A stretch of DNA of 64,000 nt from Shinisaurus crocodilurus (GCA_021292165.1 CM037888.1:35297091-35361090), one strand, 5' to 3'; positions 11,846 through 23,010 are shown, counted from the first letter of the stretch. A program made the numbers and translations. The notes: generated by a model from the sequence alone, not told the origin.

Positions 11846-13795
11846 CATCATCATCATCAGGCGATCACTCGTGACCGAGTAAGATTGTCTTCCGGGATAA
11901 AAGGAGGAAATTCTAAAGAAGATTGTGTAGACTCTAGCGATGGGTCCGTAAGTGACTGTGGAGGCCAATTCTAGATCCACACAGCTTCCCACAGTGAGGA
12001 CACAGGTTACCAGATAGAAGATGGTCCTGTAAAGGATTCATTTGACGTGCTTTTCGCTTAGCACGTTTCTCCCTTTCACCTTGCACTCGGGCTTCTTCAA
12101 AGTCCATGGAACCTTTGTGAAAGGCCAACCTCCAGTTAGATCGTTCATGGGCCAGAGCTTCCCAGTTTTCGATGTTTATATTGCATTTTTTTAGATTAGC
12201 CTTATGAACATCTTTAAACCTCTTATATTGACCACCGATATTCCGCTTTCCATCCTTGAGTTGGGAGTAAAGTAACTGCTTTGGGAGACGGCAGTCAGGC
12301 ATTCGAACAACATGACCGGTCCACTGAAGTTGGCGTTGAAGGATCATTTTTTCAATGCTAGTAGTCTTTGCTTCTTCCAGTACACTGACATTTGTTCGCC
12401 TATCTTCCCAAGTAATTTGCAGGATTTTCCGGAGGCAACGTTGATGAAACCTTTCAAGGAGGTGGAAGTGACGTTTATAGATAGTCCATGTTTCGCAGGC
12501 ATACAATAAAGTTGGTAATACAATGGCTTCATAAACCAGTGTTTTGGTCTTCTTACAAATATCCCGATCCTCGAACACTCTATGTTTCATTCGAGAAAAT
12601 GCGGCACTTGCGGAGCTCAGACGATGCTGGATTTCACTGTCGATGTTAGCTGTAACAGAAAGATAGCTGCCAAGATAGAGAAAATGATCGACATTTTCCA
12701 GTATTGTCCCGCCAAGCTGGATAGATGGCATCACCAAAGGATTGGCTTGCACTTGCTGATGAAGCACTTTGGTTTTTTTGATGTTAAGTGAGAGACCAAG
12801 TTTTTCGTATGCTTCTGCAAAAGCATTTAGGATAGTTTGGAGATCATCCTCTGAATGTGCAGAGACCACATTATCATCAGCATACTGAAGTTCCACAACG
12901 GAGGTTGTAATTACCTTACTTTTTGCTTTCAGCCTGCTGAGATTAAAAAGCTTTCCATCTGTTCGATATATAATTCCCACACCGGTGGGAAGTTTCCCCT
13001 TGACAAGATGTAAAACCATGGCGATGAAAATGGCAAATAATGTTGGGGCGATAACACATCCCTGTTTAACACCTGATCCCACTTTAAATGGAGCACCATG
13101 AGAGCCGTTGTTGTCCAAAACTGTTGCCGTCATGTTGTCATGGAGAAGTCGCAAGATATTCACAAATTTATTGGGGCATCCAATTTTCATAAGGATAGTC
13201 CAGAGAGCTGTACGATCTACAGTATCAAAGGCCTTAGCCAAATCAATAAATGCCATATAAAGGGGTTGATTTTGCTCCCGGCATTTTTCTTGGAGCTGAC
13301 GTGCAGTAAAAATCATGTCTACTGTCCCTCTAGAGGGGCGGAAACCATATTGAGTTTCAGGGAGGATCTCTTCTGAAATAGATAGAAGACGGTTTGCGAG
13401 AATCCTAGCAAATATTTTACCTGCGGTTGCTAAGAGAGAAATGCCCCGATAGTTTCCACAGTCTGTTCTATCACCCTTCTTAAAGAGGGTGATAATTATG
13501 GCATCCCTGAAGTCTTCTGGGATCTCTTCTCTTATCCAGATTTTTTCGATGAGTTTATGAAGATGTTGTACAAGTTCGGGGCCCCCTTCTTTAAAGATTT
13601 CAGCAGGAATCCCATCTGGTCCACTAGCTTTGTTGTTCTTCATTTGATTAATGGCTTTTTTTACTTCATCCAAAGTGGGGAGTATTGCAAGTTCCTCTTT
13701 AATTTGTTTTTGCGGGATTTGCGAAAAAATCTCATTATCCACCTTAGATTTACGATTTAAAAGGTCATAATAATGCTCTTTCCAACGCAGTGCAA
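11846..13795 (-). mobile_element. 5'-truncated LINE with 9-bp TSD and GAT tail
   Basis: This 1950-base insertion is bounded by a perfect 9-base duplication TACGGATGT (11837-11845 and 13796-13804). On the minus strand it runs from inside a reverse-transcriptase ORF to a 3' end GAGTGATCGCCTGATGATGA, a short GAT repeat rather than poly(A). The 5' end is truncated exactly at the duplication. The uninterrupted frame suggests a recent insertion. Apurinic-endonuclease-type elements of the I/Vingi group in lizards have short-repeat tails like this. That family assignment is from memory and uncertain. Confidence 0.9.
11934..13795 (-). CDS. LINE ORF2 fragment: reverse transcriptase with C-terminal zinc finger
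   Basis: About 620 codons are open without a frameshift or stop up to the element's own stop codon at 11934-11936. The upstream start codon at 13946 lies outside the element, so that part of the frame is flanking DNA. The protein lacks its endonuclease and begins just before the RT domain. Visible RT blocks are KKAINQMKNNKASGPDGIPA, FRDAIIITLFKKGDRTDCGN YRGISLL, QYGFRPSRGTVDMIF, AFIDLAKAFDTVDR, GVKQGCVIAPTLFAIF and the catalytic YADDNVVSAHS. The C-terminus has a CPHCGKLCGSRIGLHSHLRT motif, a C2H2-type finger preceded by a basic ERGEKRAKRKAR-like stretch. The family (I/Vingi, RTE or Rex1 groups) is not settled. The product would be an enzymatic fragment, not a functional ORF2 protein, because the endonuclease is missing. 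Confidence 0.9.
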
Positions 13796-13804
13796 TACGG
13801 ATGT

Positions 13805-14424
13805 GACCCACAGTGCAATGCACAGCAGGATCCCACCCGCCCCTCTTATCAGGTTGCACAAGCGTTTCCTGCTCAGAGAAGAAGCCACGCGCTCCTGAGG
13901 AGTTCGGATCCCCACGTGACCAGCCCAGGTAGCTCTCCGCTTTCACCCTAACTCAGCCACATTTGCCCTCAGCGATGTCACTGCAGCTCACTCTGTGATC
14001 AGGGATTTGCAGGGATCACTTGAGGAAGGAGGGATCAGAGGGGGAAATGGTGTCAAAGCAGCAGGGAAAACTGGGTGCGAACAGCATAACGTTCACCCTC
14101 AAAACAGTCACCCTAAAAAAATGTCGGTGAACTGAAGGAAGACTATTTGCAGTTGCCTAGCAACTGCACAGAACACTTCCAGTCTCTTCTTCGGAGATGC
14201 TCCGGGCTGAGCGCAGGCATCCATTCACCAAGTGGCACTGGCAGCTTCCTGAGCTGTTTGTCTGCAGCCTCTCCACCCACACAGCAAGGAGGATTTTACT
14301 AAGCCTCCACAATCAGTCAGAACGTCAGGGAAGCAACACCCAGCACTCTGCCCCCAACTGTAGCCAGCAGGGTGGGCTTCCCTAACCTCGTGCCTTCCCG
14401 GTGTGTTCAGCACTTATTTTTTAT
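13805..14424. other. Unassigned spacer, no gene seen
   Basis: No exon or named repeat was recognised. Around 14385-14410 a diverged fragment (CCTAACCTCGTGCCTTCC) may belong to the foldback hAT family. Confidence 0.35.
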
Positions 14425-14480
14425 TTTCATTTTTAAAAAGCTTTTTAAATATACATACACAAATTTTTATATAACCATAG

Positions 14481-14521
<41 letters not shown>

Positions 14522-14747
14522 AATATATATATGAAATGCATATATATGAAAATACAACTTACTAGCAATAATACATAGGCTTCAACAAAAGTGGACCAGA
14601 TATCCAAATAAGTATCCAATTTAAGGTGGTGTCTATATGCCAGCCATTCAAATGTCGAAAGTGTTATAAGGTCCTTAATCCATTCAGTTATACGAGGTGA
14701 GCATTTATCTTTCCAGTGTTGTAATATCAGCTATCAAGAGGGTGCAG
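14425..14747 (-). mobile_element. Old L1 LINE, 3' part
   Basis: On the minus strand the sequence encodes a peptide of the ITEWIKDLITLSTFEW type, followed by a 3' UTR and an A-rich end (poly T on the plus strand near 14415-14430). The 5' continuation lies at 16984-17140 beyond a CR1, so the CR1 at 14748-16982 was inserted into this L1. A (GT)n microsatellite occupies 14483-14519. Confidence 0.6.
14483..14519. repeat. (GT)n microsatellite
   Basis: About 18 uninterrupted GT units sit within the 3' UTR of the old L1. Confidence 0.95.
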
Positions 14748-14866
14748 AGAATCTATTTACGCTGACCACTCTCAGAACCACTGTCTATTATCTTTGAGAA
14801 CCACTCTCAGAACCACTCTCAGAACCACTGTCTATTATCTTTGAGAAATCATGGAGGACAGGTGAA

Positions 14867-15224
14867 GTGCCGGATGACTGGAGGAGGGCAAATGTTGTTC
14901 CCATCTTCAAAAAGGGCAAGAAGGAAGAACCTGGGAACTATAGGCCAGTCAGTCTGACATCAATCCCTGGGAAAATTTTGGAGCAAATTATAAAAAAGTC
15001 AGTTTGCAAGCACCTTGAAAACAATGCAGTGATTACTAAAAGCCAGCATAGATTTGTCAAGAACAAATCCTCCCAGATTAATCTGATCTCATTTTTTGAT
15101 CGGGTAACCTCCCTTGTGGACTATGGGAATGCTGTAGACATAATATATCTGGACTTCAGCAAAACTTTCGACAAAGTGCCTCATGATATCCTGATTAGCA
15201 AGCTAGCTAAAAGTGGGCTAGATG
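14867..15224 (+). pseudogene. CR1 reverse transcriptase, N-terminal part (interrupted)
   Basis: The frame encodes the fingers and palm start of a CR1 RT: DDWRRANVVPIFKKGKKEEP, NYRPVSLTSIPGKILEQ, and the first catalytic block DIIYLDFSKTFDKVPHDIL. CR1 usually has AFDKVPH, so the KTFDKV variant is a substitution. The frame is broken at residue 120 or so by the hAT insertion at 15225. The continuation is at 15897. It is an endonuclease-less, dead copy. Confidence 0.88.
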
Positions 15225-15896
15225 CAGGGCCAGCGCTACCGCTAGGCCAACTAGGCGGTTGCCTAGGGCACGCGGCTGAAGAGGGCGCGGAAACGCTGCG
15301 CTCCTCTTCGCTGCCACTGCGCCGCCCCCGCCAGGCCTCCGCCTCCCCACCCTCCTGCCTGCCGCCGCCGCGCCTCCCCCCGCCTGCCCGCTCGCTCGCT
15401 CGCTCGCCGCTGCGCTTCCCCCCGCCCACCCACCCGCTCGCTCGCTCACTCGCTCGCTCACTCGCTCGCTCGCCCACCGCTGCGCCTCCCCCCGCCCCAC
15501 CCGCTCGCTGCCGCTGCGCCTCCCACCGCCATCGCCAACCCCCCCGTCACCCCCCCAACCCCCCCGTCACCTACCTTCGTCGCGTTGCTTCCGGAGCCCC
15601 GCCCACGTTGTTTTGGCGGGAGGAACCAGGGCGGAAGGGCTTAAACAGCCCTGTTGCCATGGTTCCCCCCCCCCGGCAAAAAACAGTGCGGGGGTCCCGT
15701 CGCGTCGCTTCAGGAGGAGGAGGAGGAGGAGGAGGCAGCAGCAGCAGCAGCAGCAGCAGCCGCCGCCGCCGCAGCCAGGGTGGGGGGGAAGGTAGGTTGG
15801 TGGTGGCGGCGCAGGTTTTTTTTTTTTTCTGCTTTGGAGGGGGGGGCGCTAAATATTTTTTCGCCTGGGGCGCCAAACTGCCCTGCACCGGTCCTG
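15225..15896 (+). mobile_element. Non-autonomous hAT, CAGGGCCGGTGC family, 8-bp TSD
   Basis: The ends are CAGGGCCAGCGCTACCGC on the left and GCCCTGCACCGGTCCTG on the right. A perfect 8-base duplication GCTAGATG (15217-15224 and 15897-15904) lies in the CR1 reading frame. The 672-base body is GC-rich and modular: (GCTCGCTC)n around 15387-15475, a block with TTTGGCGGGAGGAACC, then (GGA)n/(GCA)n/(CCG)n at 15715-15775. The long open frames crossing it are by-products of GC richness and triplet repeats. Related copies are at 25786, 28955, 40234 and 46929. Confidence 0.93.
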
Positions 15897-15954
15897 GCTA
15901 GATGGAACAACTATCAGGTGGATCCACAATTGGCTACAGAATCGGACTCAAAGA

Positions 15955-16893
15955 GTGCTTATCAATGGTTCCTTCTCAAACTGGGGAGAGGTAACGAGCG
16001 GGGTACCACAGGGCTCGGTCCTGGGCCCGGTGCTCTTTAACATTTTTATTAATGACTTGGATGAGGAGGTACAGGGAATGCTTATCAAATTTGCAGATGA
16101 CACAAAGTTGGGTGGAACAGCTAATACTCTGGAAGACAGAAACAAAATTCAAAGTGACCTCGATAGGCTGGAGCGCTGGGCCGAAAACAACAGAATGAAA
16201 TTTAACAGGGATAAATGCCAAGTGCTGCACCTAGGGAGAGGAAACCAAATGCAGAGTTACAAAATGGGGGACACTTGGCTCAACAATACTACAAGTGAGA
16301 AGGATCTTGGAATTGTGGTGGATCACAAACTGAATATGAGCCAGCAATGTGATGTGGCTGCAAAGAAGGCAAATGCTATTTTGGGCTGCATTAATAGAAG
16401 TATAACTTCCAAATCGCGGGAAGTGATAATTCCCCTTTACTCAGCACTGGTTAGGCCTCATCTTGAGTACTGCGTCCAGTTCTGGGCACCACACTTTAAG
16501 AAGGACATAGACAAACTGGAGAGGGTTCAGAGGAGGGCAATAAGGATGATAAAGGGACTGGAAACAAGGCCCTATGAGGAGAAACTGAAGGAACTGGGCA
16601 TGTTTAGCCTTCAGAAGAGGAGATTGAGGGGAGATATGATCACACTCTTCCAGTACTTGAAGGGATGTCACACAGAGGAGGGCCAGGATCTCTTCTCGAT
16701 CATCCCAGTTTGCAGGACACGGAATAATGGGCTCAAGTTACAGGAACCTAGATTCCACCTAAACATCAGGAAAAATTTCCTGACTGTCAGAGCAATAAGA
16801 CAATGGAACCAACTACCTAGGGAGGTGGTGGGCTCTCCCACTCTGGAGGCATTCAAGGTGCGGCTGGACAGCCATCTGTCAGGGATGCTTTGA
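15955..16893 (+). pseudogene. CR1 reverse transcriptase, C-terminal part
   Basis: A 312-codon open frame continues the RT after the hAT insertion. It contains SGVPQGSVLGPVLFNIFIND, the catalytic FADD within LIKFADDTKLGG, KFNRDKCQVLHLG, and the CR1 thumb/C-terminus [32 protein letters not shown] and HLSGML at the end. The frame is intact from after the insertion to the stop, so decay is limited. No RNA-binding first ORF or endonuclease is present. Confidence 0.9.
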
Positions 16894-16983
16894 CCTGGAT
16901 TCCTACATTGAGCAGGGGGTTGGACTCGATGGCCTTGTAGGCCCCTTCCAACTCTACTTTTCTATGATTCTATGATTCTATGA

Positions 16984-17140
16984 CCATTCATTAATTTCCA
17001 TGAAGCAGGCAAATAATTTTAAAAAGCATGTACATCAGCAAATATTAAAAACTGTTCCAGTACAAAATTTATCTGTATAGTAACTTTCTCTCAAAAAGAG
17101 GGAACTACTGGGCATTGCCAAAATATATGTTTAAAAGAAG
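16984..17140 (-). mobile_element. Old L1 LINE, continuation beyond the CR1
   Basis: The minus strand reads ACATATATTTTGGCAATGCC, coding for an YIFWQCP-like segment typical of L1 ORF2 C-termini. It is the upstream partner of 14425-14747. Confidence 0.55.
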
Positions 17141-17772
17141 CATTTATTTATTTATTTATTTGATCTTATTTATACCCCCCTCCTTTCCATTTAAAAAAAA
17201 TGGTGCTGAAGGCAGCTAGCAGTAATAAAACCAAGATTAAAATAAACTTTGTTAAAAACTCATAAAAACTGCCCAAGGAAGGCTGCCCAAAGGAAACTCA
17301 AAATGCAAGTGGGGCAAGTTAGATGTGGCCATCTTGGGTTGTTTTGTCTCGAGCCTCTGGAACTCGGAGGTAGGCTGCCTCTGAACATGGAGGCCCAACT
17401 CATAGATTTCCTGGCTAATAATAACCATAGGCCTGTTTGCTATTGATTTGTCTAATCCATAAAATTCACACACACCCCTTGAGATCAGTAGCCAGCCACT
17501 CTTTCCTCAAACCCCTGGAAATGTCAAACTCAATTGGGACAAGAGCCCAATCCATTGAGAAGACTTGATGCACTTCAGAGATGGGTCTGGTGTGGGCTGT
17601 GATCTCTGAGCCAGCAGATGCTCCTGTTTTTCACATTGCTTCGTTTACAGGCCTTTTGGAGAAGATGCTTGGCCTGGCTTTGCTTCCTTTCAATTTCACC
17701 CCCGCCTCCCCCCACGAAGCTGCCATGGGTCCAGCAGCTAGCTTAATGCCGTCTACTCTGCCTGGCAGCATC
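17141..17772. other. LINE-tail-like start, then unassigned
   Basis: 17144-17180 carries (TTTA)n followed by TTTATACCCCCC, which resembles a minus-strand LINE/SINE 3' tail. The rest shows no exon or named repeat. Confidence 0.35.
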
Positions 17773-18258
17773 CAGGGATGTTGAAGAGTCCTTGGTCTCG
17801 AGTCACGAGTCAAGTCTCGAGTCTTTGGACCCGAGTCTCGAGTCCGAGTCCAAGTCCTTGGTCCAAAATGGTGACTCACGAGTCGCGAGTCCCGAGTCAC
17901 TCCCAAAGCTGACTCCACGAGTCCGTATTAAAATCAATGGGTTTTCCCCCCAACAAAATAAGGCTACTTCAGATGTGTGGCTTAAATAAATCTCGACACC
18001 GTTGGGGCTACGCTCCTGGTAGGTCTCCATAGTGGCCGAGCAGCGGTGCGCCTCGCTTCCATGCGCTCTTCGCCGGTGATCGTGCTCCTCTCTACTCCTT
18101 CTGGCACAGTACAGGGATGTTGACGAGTCCTTGGTCTCGAGTCACGAGTTGAGTCTCGAGTCCCATTAAAAATATTGGGACTCGAGTCTGACTCGAGTCA
18201 GAGGGGGGACTCAGTCCGACTCACGAGTCGAGTCCTGGAGTCCGAGTCCCCATCCCTG
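17773..18258. mobile_element. GAGTC-rich non-autonomous hAT, copy 1
   Basis: The ends are CAGGGATG and CATCCCTG. The flanks GCAGCATC (17765-17772) and GCAGCGTC (18259-18266) match at 7 of 8 positions, as for a hAT target duplication. The body is dominated by palindromic short units such as ACTCGAGTC, CTCGAGTCACGAGTC and GAGTCCGAGTCC. The left terminus recurs internally at about 18113 (CAGGGATGTTGACGAGTCC). Compared with copy 2 at 26703, this one lacks an internal segment bounded by AAATAAAT, which suggests a microhomology deletion. Confidence 0.85.
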
Positions 18259-18870
18259 GCAGCGTCTCTCCAGGCACTCAGGCAGAGAGAGGCCCTTCCC
18301 AATCCAGGAAGACCCTTGGAGGTTGGCGATGCTGCTAGGCGCTGACCTTGGGGGCTTCCGTGTGCGCCTAGCAGTATATCCTCTGCCCCCTGAGCTGTGG
18401 GGTTTCTAAGGCATTCACCTCACTTCCCCCCCAACCCCAACAGACAAGAAGGGCTTTCCAGGATGGGCAGACTGGAAAATAAACAGGGCCAACGCCACTT
18501 TCCCTTCCATACAATGGAGGCATTCTGCAGTTACAATGCCTCGTTGTCGGGTTCTCCAGACGTGCCCGTGGAAACGGGATGCAGCATTGCGGGGAGGGGT
18601 GTGTGGCAACAATGAAAGCATTGAGATGGCCGTCTTCTGCGTGCCTCTGATATTAAATGGGGTGACCGCTGCTATTTAAGGTAACCTGTTGCCAGTCCTT
18701 TTCTGCTCCATGGTGTTTAGGAGGCACCATTTAGTGGAAGTTAGCCAGTTGTTATCACTCGCTGCTATGTATCATTGCTGCTGTTTGAAGTCAGATTCAA
18801 ACTGTTCGTAAGCTTGCTCCCTGCCCCTGCTTTTTGGTGCAATATTGTGGGATGGGAATATTAAAAAGCA

Positions 18871-18902
18871 ATGAATGAATGAATGAATGAATGAATGAAT
18901 GA
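18871..18902. repeat. (GAAT)n microsatellite
   Basis: Eight tandem tetranucleotide units. Confidence 0.95.
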
Positions 18903-19770
18903 GAATTTTTAGGCCACGTCTGCTCACTGAGTATTTGACTTCCCCTGCGTATCCACAGAACAGGGTATGTGGGCCTTGCCATTTCTACTCGCTGCTCAGC
19001 TGGTGCATGCCCAGACTGACTTCATTTACCTCACTGCTTCCTGTAGCCCTTTGATCCGTATAATGAAAAAATGTGTTGGCTTTCCCGTCCATGGAACACG
19101 CACGAGATTTCCTGTTCTTCAGCCAGCTCGAAAGTTCAAACAGCAGATCAGAATCATGCCTGGATACCATGTGTGAGCGCTCGAACGTCAATTAATATCT
19201 GGGGAGAGGGCCACCTATCCTCAAATTCAGCAGGAAGACTTATGCTGACATTTCCGGCGCGAGAACTGAGGTTTACTGCTATATGTCATCAAGAAGCCTT
19301 TAAACAGGCCTGATCAAAGATCCTTTTGTCAGCTTCTAATGAATTAATGGAGGACAGATTTTATTTTATTTTTTTGTAACGAGAGCCTGTGTTTTTGAGC
19401 AGGGCTACATGGAAGGGCGCCCCCCCCCCTCCCCGAGGGAATTGGCTGTACATTCAGAGAAAGAGAATCGGTTTGCATGTTTGCGAACGGACGGCAACAG
19501 ATCAGCTCCCAGCAACTTCTGAGCTTATTTTCCATATATGAGTAAACTGAAAAGGAGGGACAACAGCAGCTCGTTTGCATGTTTTTCTTTTTAGAGGGAT
19601 AAAGATGCATTTACACAATGCACAACAGGCTTTTCGGGGGTTGCCCTCATAATCACAGCCACCCATAAGAAGTAAAGAGACTGATCTTTCAACTGAGCTA
19701 AAGTCCACTAGGAACAATATATACAGGGAGTTACCTAAAACTGAGAGACGAGATAACTTTTGTGCACTGG

Positions 19771-19775
<5 letters not shown>

Positions 19776-19842
<67 letters not shown>
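19776..19842. repeat. Compound (TG)n(AG)n microsatellite
   Basis: About 12 TG units switch directly into about 21 AG units. Confidence 0.95.
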
Positions 19843-19846
<4 letters not shown>

Positions 19847-19940
19847 TTCTTGCTTTTCTTCCTAACAACTTATCTGTCAATAAAAAAATGCTGCAGGAAG
19901 AAACAATGCAGGCACATTGGAGGTCACCAAGTCACTGACC

Positions 19941-20122
19941 TCATTCACACGACACGACAAGCCACCACGGGTGATTAGCCACGGCGGGTTCTCATGTTGT
20001 GTGAACCTGGCGCTGTTTCTGCAGGTTGGCTTGTTTTTCATGAACAAGCCACCCTGAGAACCCATGGATGGCTTCTTTTCGAGTTGTTGATACCCATGGT
20101 GGCTTGGTGTGTTGTCCAAACC
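19941..20122. mobile_element. Unnamed foldback element
   Basis: The left arm (TTCACACGACACGACAAGCC then ACCACGGGT) and the right arm (ACCCATGGTGGCTTGGTGTG then TTGTCCAAACC) are imperfect inverted repeats. An inner pair CGGGTTCTCA / TGAGAACCC is also present. No clear target duplication was identified. The class is unknown. Confidence 0.5.
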
Positions 20123-20168
20123 TAGCAGGGTAATTTTATTTATCATGGGTTGCCGTGAATCGCTAGCC

Positions 20169-20242
20169 CAGTGTTCCCCGACCTTGGGTCCCCAGATGTT
20201 TTTGGCCTACAACTCCCAGCACGCCCCAGCCAGCTACGCTGG
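20169..20242. mobile_element. Left half of a foldback hAT MITE, joined to CR1
   Basis: It starts CAGTGTTCCCCGACCTTGGG and runs to the centre of the palindrome, where it changes abruptly to CR1 at about 20243. The right arm is not found on the other side of the CR1. Confidence 0.75.
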
Positions 20243-20948
20243 GGACACTTGGCTCAACAATACCACAAGTGAGAAGGATCTTGGAATTGTGGTAGATCAC
20301 AAACTGAATATGAGCCAGCAATGCGATGTGGCTGCAAAGAAGGCAAATGCTATTTTGGGCTGCATTAATAGAAGTATAGCTTCCAAATCACGGGAAGTGA
20401 TAATTCCCCTTTATTCAGCACTGGTTGGGCCTCATCTTGAGTACTGTGTCCAGTTCTGGGCACCACTCTTTGAGAAGGACGTAGACAAACTGGAGAGGGT
20501 TCAGAGGAGGGCAACAAGGATGATAAAGGGACTGGAAACAAGGCCCTATGAGGAGAGACGGAAAGAACTGGGCATGTTTAGCCTTCAGAAGAGGAGACTG
20601 AGGGGAGATATGATCGCACTCTTCCAGTACTTGAAGGGATGTCACACAGAGGAGGGCCAGGATCTCTTCTCGATCATCCCAGTTTGCAGGACACGGAATA
20701 ATGGGCTCAAGTTACAGGAACCCAGATTCCACCTAAACATCAGGAAAAATTTCCTGACTGTCAGAGCAATAAGACAATGGAACCAACGACCTAGGGAGGT
20801 GGTGGGCTCTCCCACTCTGGAGGCATTCAAGGCGCGGCTGCTGGACCGCCATCTGTCGGGGATGCTTTGACCTGGATTCCTGCATTGAGCAGGGGGTTGG
20901 ACTCGATGGCCTGGTAGGCCCCTTCCAACTCCACTGTTCTATTATTCT
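20243..20948 (+). mobile_element. CR1 LINE, 5'-truncated copy
   Basis: It begins in the RT thumb region (GDTWLNNTTSEKDLGIVVDH) and continues openly to the stop at 20868-20870, then the 3' UTR and a degenerate octamer tail. The C-terminal frame shows small changes, for example LLDRHLSGML with an extra codon relative to other copies. The junction with the MITE half is seamless in the long open frame, but that fusion is accidental. Confidence 0.9.
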
Positions 20949-23010
20949 ACAACTGCATCTCTATTCATATTGCTTGTGTGCATCAACTTGCTTCAAGTCA
21001 CTTTGTGTGTGAGAGAGAAAGAGGTGGGGGGGAGTAGCCACAAAACTATCTTAGCTCCAAACTTTACCTGATGTTAAGTACAACTTTGCATCTAACATCC
21101 AGGCTCCCCCCCCCCCCGGCCCCCCAAAAAGCAAGATAATCCTTTCTTCCACTTCTGTGGTCCTAGAACAACTGTCTTCTGAAGCTTGAATTTGCTTTGG
21201 AGAGAAATCCCCCCCCCCCATTAGTGCCAATGGGGGATTTCCCTCAAACTGTAAATTCTAGGTTCAGAAGAGGATTTTCCTCAGGACCACAGCAGGGGAG
21301 GAACGAGTTAATTTCCCCATCCACGCCTGCTCTGATCCCATTAATTATCCCTCCCTTCCCCCATCAGCTCATGCAATTTGCATTTTTAAAAGCCTGCACG
21401 GTTAGATGCAAAGACATATTTAGTCAAGTGTAGTTTGGCCTTTATATTCAATGTTAAGTAAACTAATTTGGAGGCTGCCTTTTAGTGACTCTCCCTGACA
21501 CCATCTGGTTTGAAGGAAGTTGCAGGGGCTGGGGGGGTGGAGAGAAGCCTTCCTCCCCCCCCCCACTAGTCTGTGAAAAAATTCTAAGGTTCGGATCCGG
21601 CAGTGCCTCCGCCTGATTAGAAATCAGCAAGATTCCTTTGAGGTTAACAGTACAGGAATATGTCTAAGTTTTCGGATAAATGTCTGAGGCTTGTTTGCTT
21701 CCCCATCTGGTAGCCAGCCTGTTCTGTGGAAATTACAGATATACATATGCAAATGTGCACTGCCTGCCTCCAAGATCTAATGTGTGTGTGTGTGTGTGTT
21801 TTTATATGAGGCAGCCACAAAAGTGGGGGAGGGATGTTGACAATAGGCAGCAAAGCAAAGAGCCCAGGATCAGCACATGGCCACATAACTGAGGAAATGT
21901 AGCCGCCGCAGGATAATCAACTGCAGGATGGGATGCTCGCTTTCAGCTTGCAATATCTTTAGAAAAAGGAATTAAATAAACTGTAAGCCTAATAATACAG
22001 GTTATCACTCCAATTGCATTGATTCACCACAGTGTCTTGCTAAACCATTACTTTCCAAAATGCATCAAGAGCTTATGTGCAAGTTCCCGGGAATGGCATG
22101 ATGCCATGCGTATATCCCATAGTCCATGCACATGTACTTTTGGTGCCATTGTTTTTTTTTTGTTATTCTGTGTACACACAAACACCCACAGCAGTGAGGC
22201 CCAGACAGAAGTGTGTGTGTGTACCGCTTTTATTGCCTGTCAGGGGCATGAATTGAGTGGGTAAACAACTATTGCAGGCGAGGGGGAGGGAGAAGAAAAC
22301 TGCTACACACACAGGGTCATGGCTTCTTCCTAATTTGCACGTGGAGGAAGCATCCATTTCCCCACCATCCAACTGGTAGCAGCAACACGTAACAAGATCA
22401 TTATTTGAATTTCCAAACAATGCTGGGGCAGCCTCAGTGACACCGTAAGATGGTCATGATGGTAGTTGGGCACGAGCAATCACTCAGCAAAAAGTTGGAG
22501 GGACAACTTATCCCGTATACCCGCAAGAAAATATTTACTCGTGTTCTGAGGTTGCTGCAAGCTGTTCTTTCAAGGGCAAAATATGTCATCAGATATTTTG
22601 TTATCTGATCATTTTCTGATTAATTTTTTAAAAAATGCAAAAAGTAACAGTGCCTATTGTAGAGGCTTCCCCATCTAGAAGCAGGACACAGAACTGGTCC
22701 ATTTGGCATCTGCCATGTTAAACAGAGCTATTTAGTTTTAATTCCCAACCACACTCAATTTTAATTTTCATGCAGTAGAAATTACCAGTTGGCAATTGCC
22801 AATTCATTGCCACAGAGAAACGCGGCCTCTCAGCTCCTCTTCAGAAGTCAGGCCCAACGCTTGGAAATGGTGGGTGTGGCATGTTGCAGAACACGAGGAG
22901 ATTCACCTCCTAGGATACACCCTGCCTGCTGTTGTGGCAATCGTGCCAATCACGTACAACACAACACACACACACACCCGCTCTTCAGGGCAGCCTTAAT
23001 GTGGTTAAAC
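20949..23010. other. Unassigned 2-kb stretch, no gene seen
   Basis: It contains several C- or G-tracts (about 21105-21125, 21208-21222, 21553-21563) and a (GT)n run at 21780-21799. No exon, RNA gene or named repeat was recognised. Confidence 0.4.

Larger units (their letters stand above)
14748..16982 (+). mobile_element. CR1 LINE inserted in L1, split by a hAT element
   Basis: This is the longest CR1 copy in the window. Reverse-transcriptase coding sequence runs to 15224, is interrupted by a 672-base hAT element (15225-15896), and resumes to a stop at 16891-16893. A 3' UTR and the octamer tail (ATTCTATG units, 16966-16982) follow. The left edge has a local duplication: the block CAGAACCACTGTCTATTATC occurs twice (about 14776 and 14821). 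The copy is 5'-truncated in the RT domain. Confidence 0.92.
18259..19940. other. Unassigned stretch with microsatellites, no gene seen
   Basis: It holds (GAAT)n at 18871-18902 and a compound (TG)n/(AG)n at 19776-19842. No exon or named repeat was recognised in the rest. Confidence 0.4.

Noticed and set aside
15225..15896. Long open frames of up to 344 and 128 residues across the GC-rich hAT
   Set aside because: They run across the hAT/CR1 junction and consist of runs of Pro, Arg, Ser, Gly and Glu from triplet and CTCG repeats.
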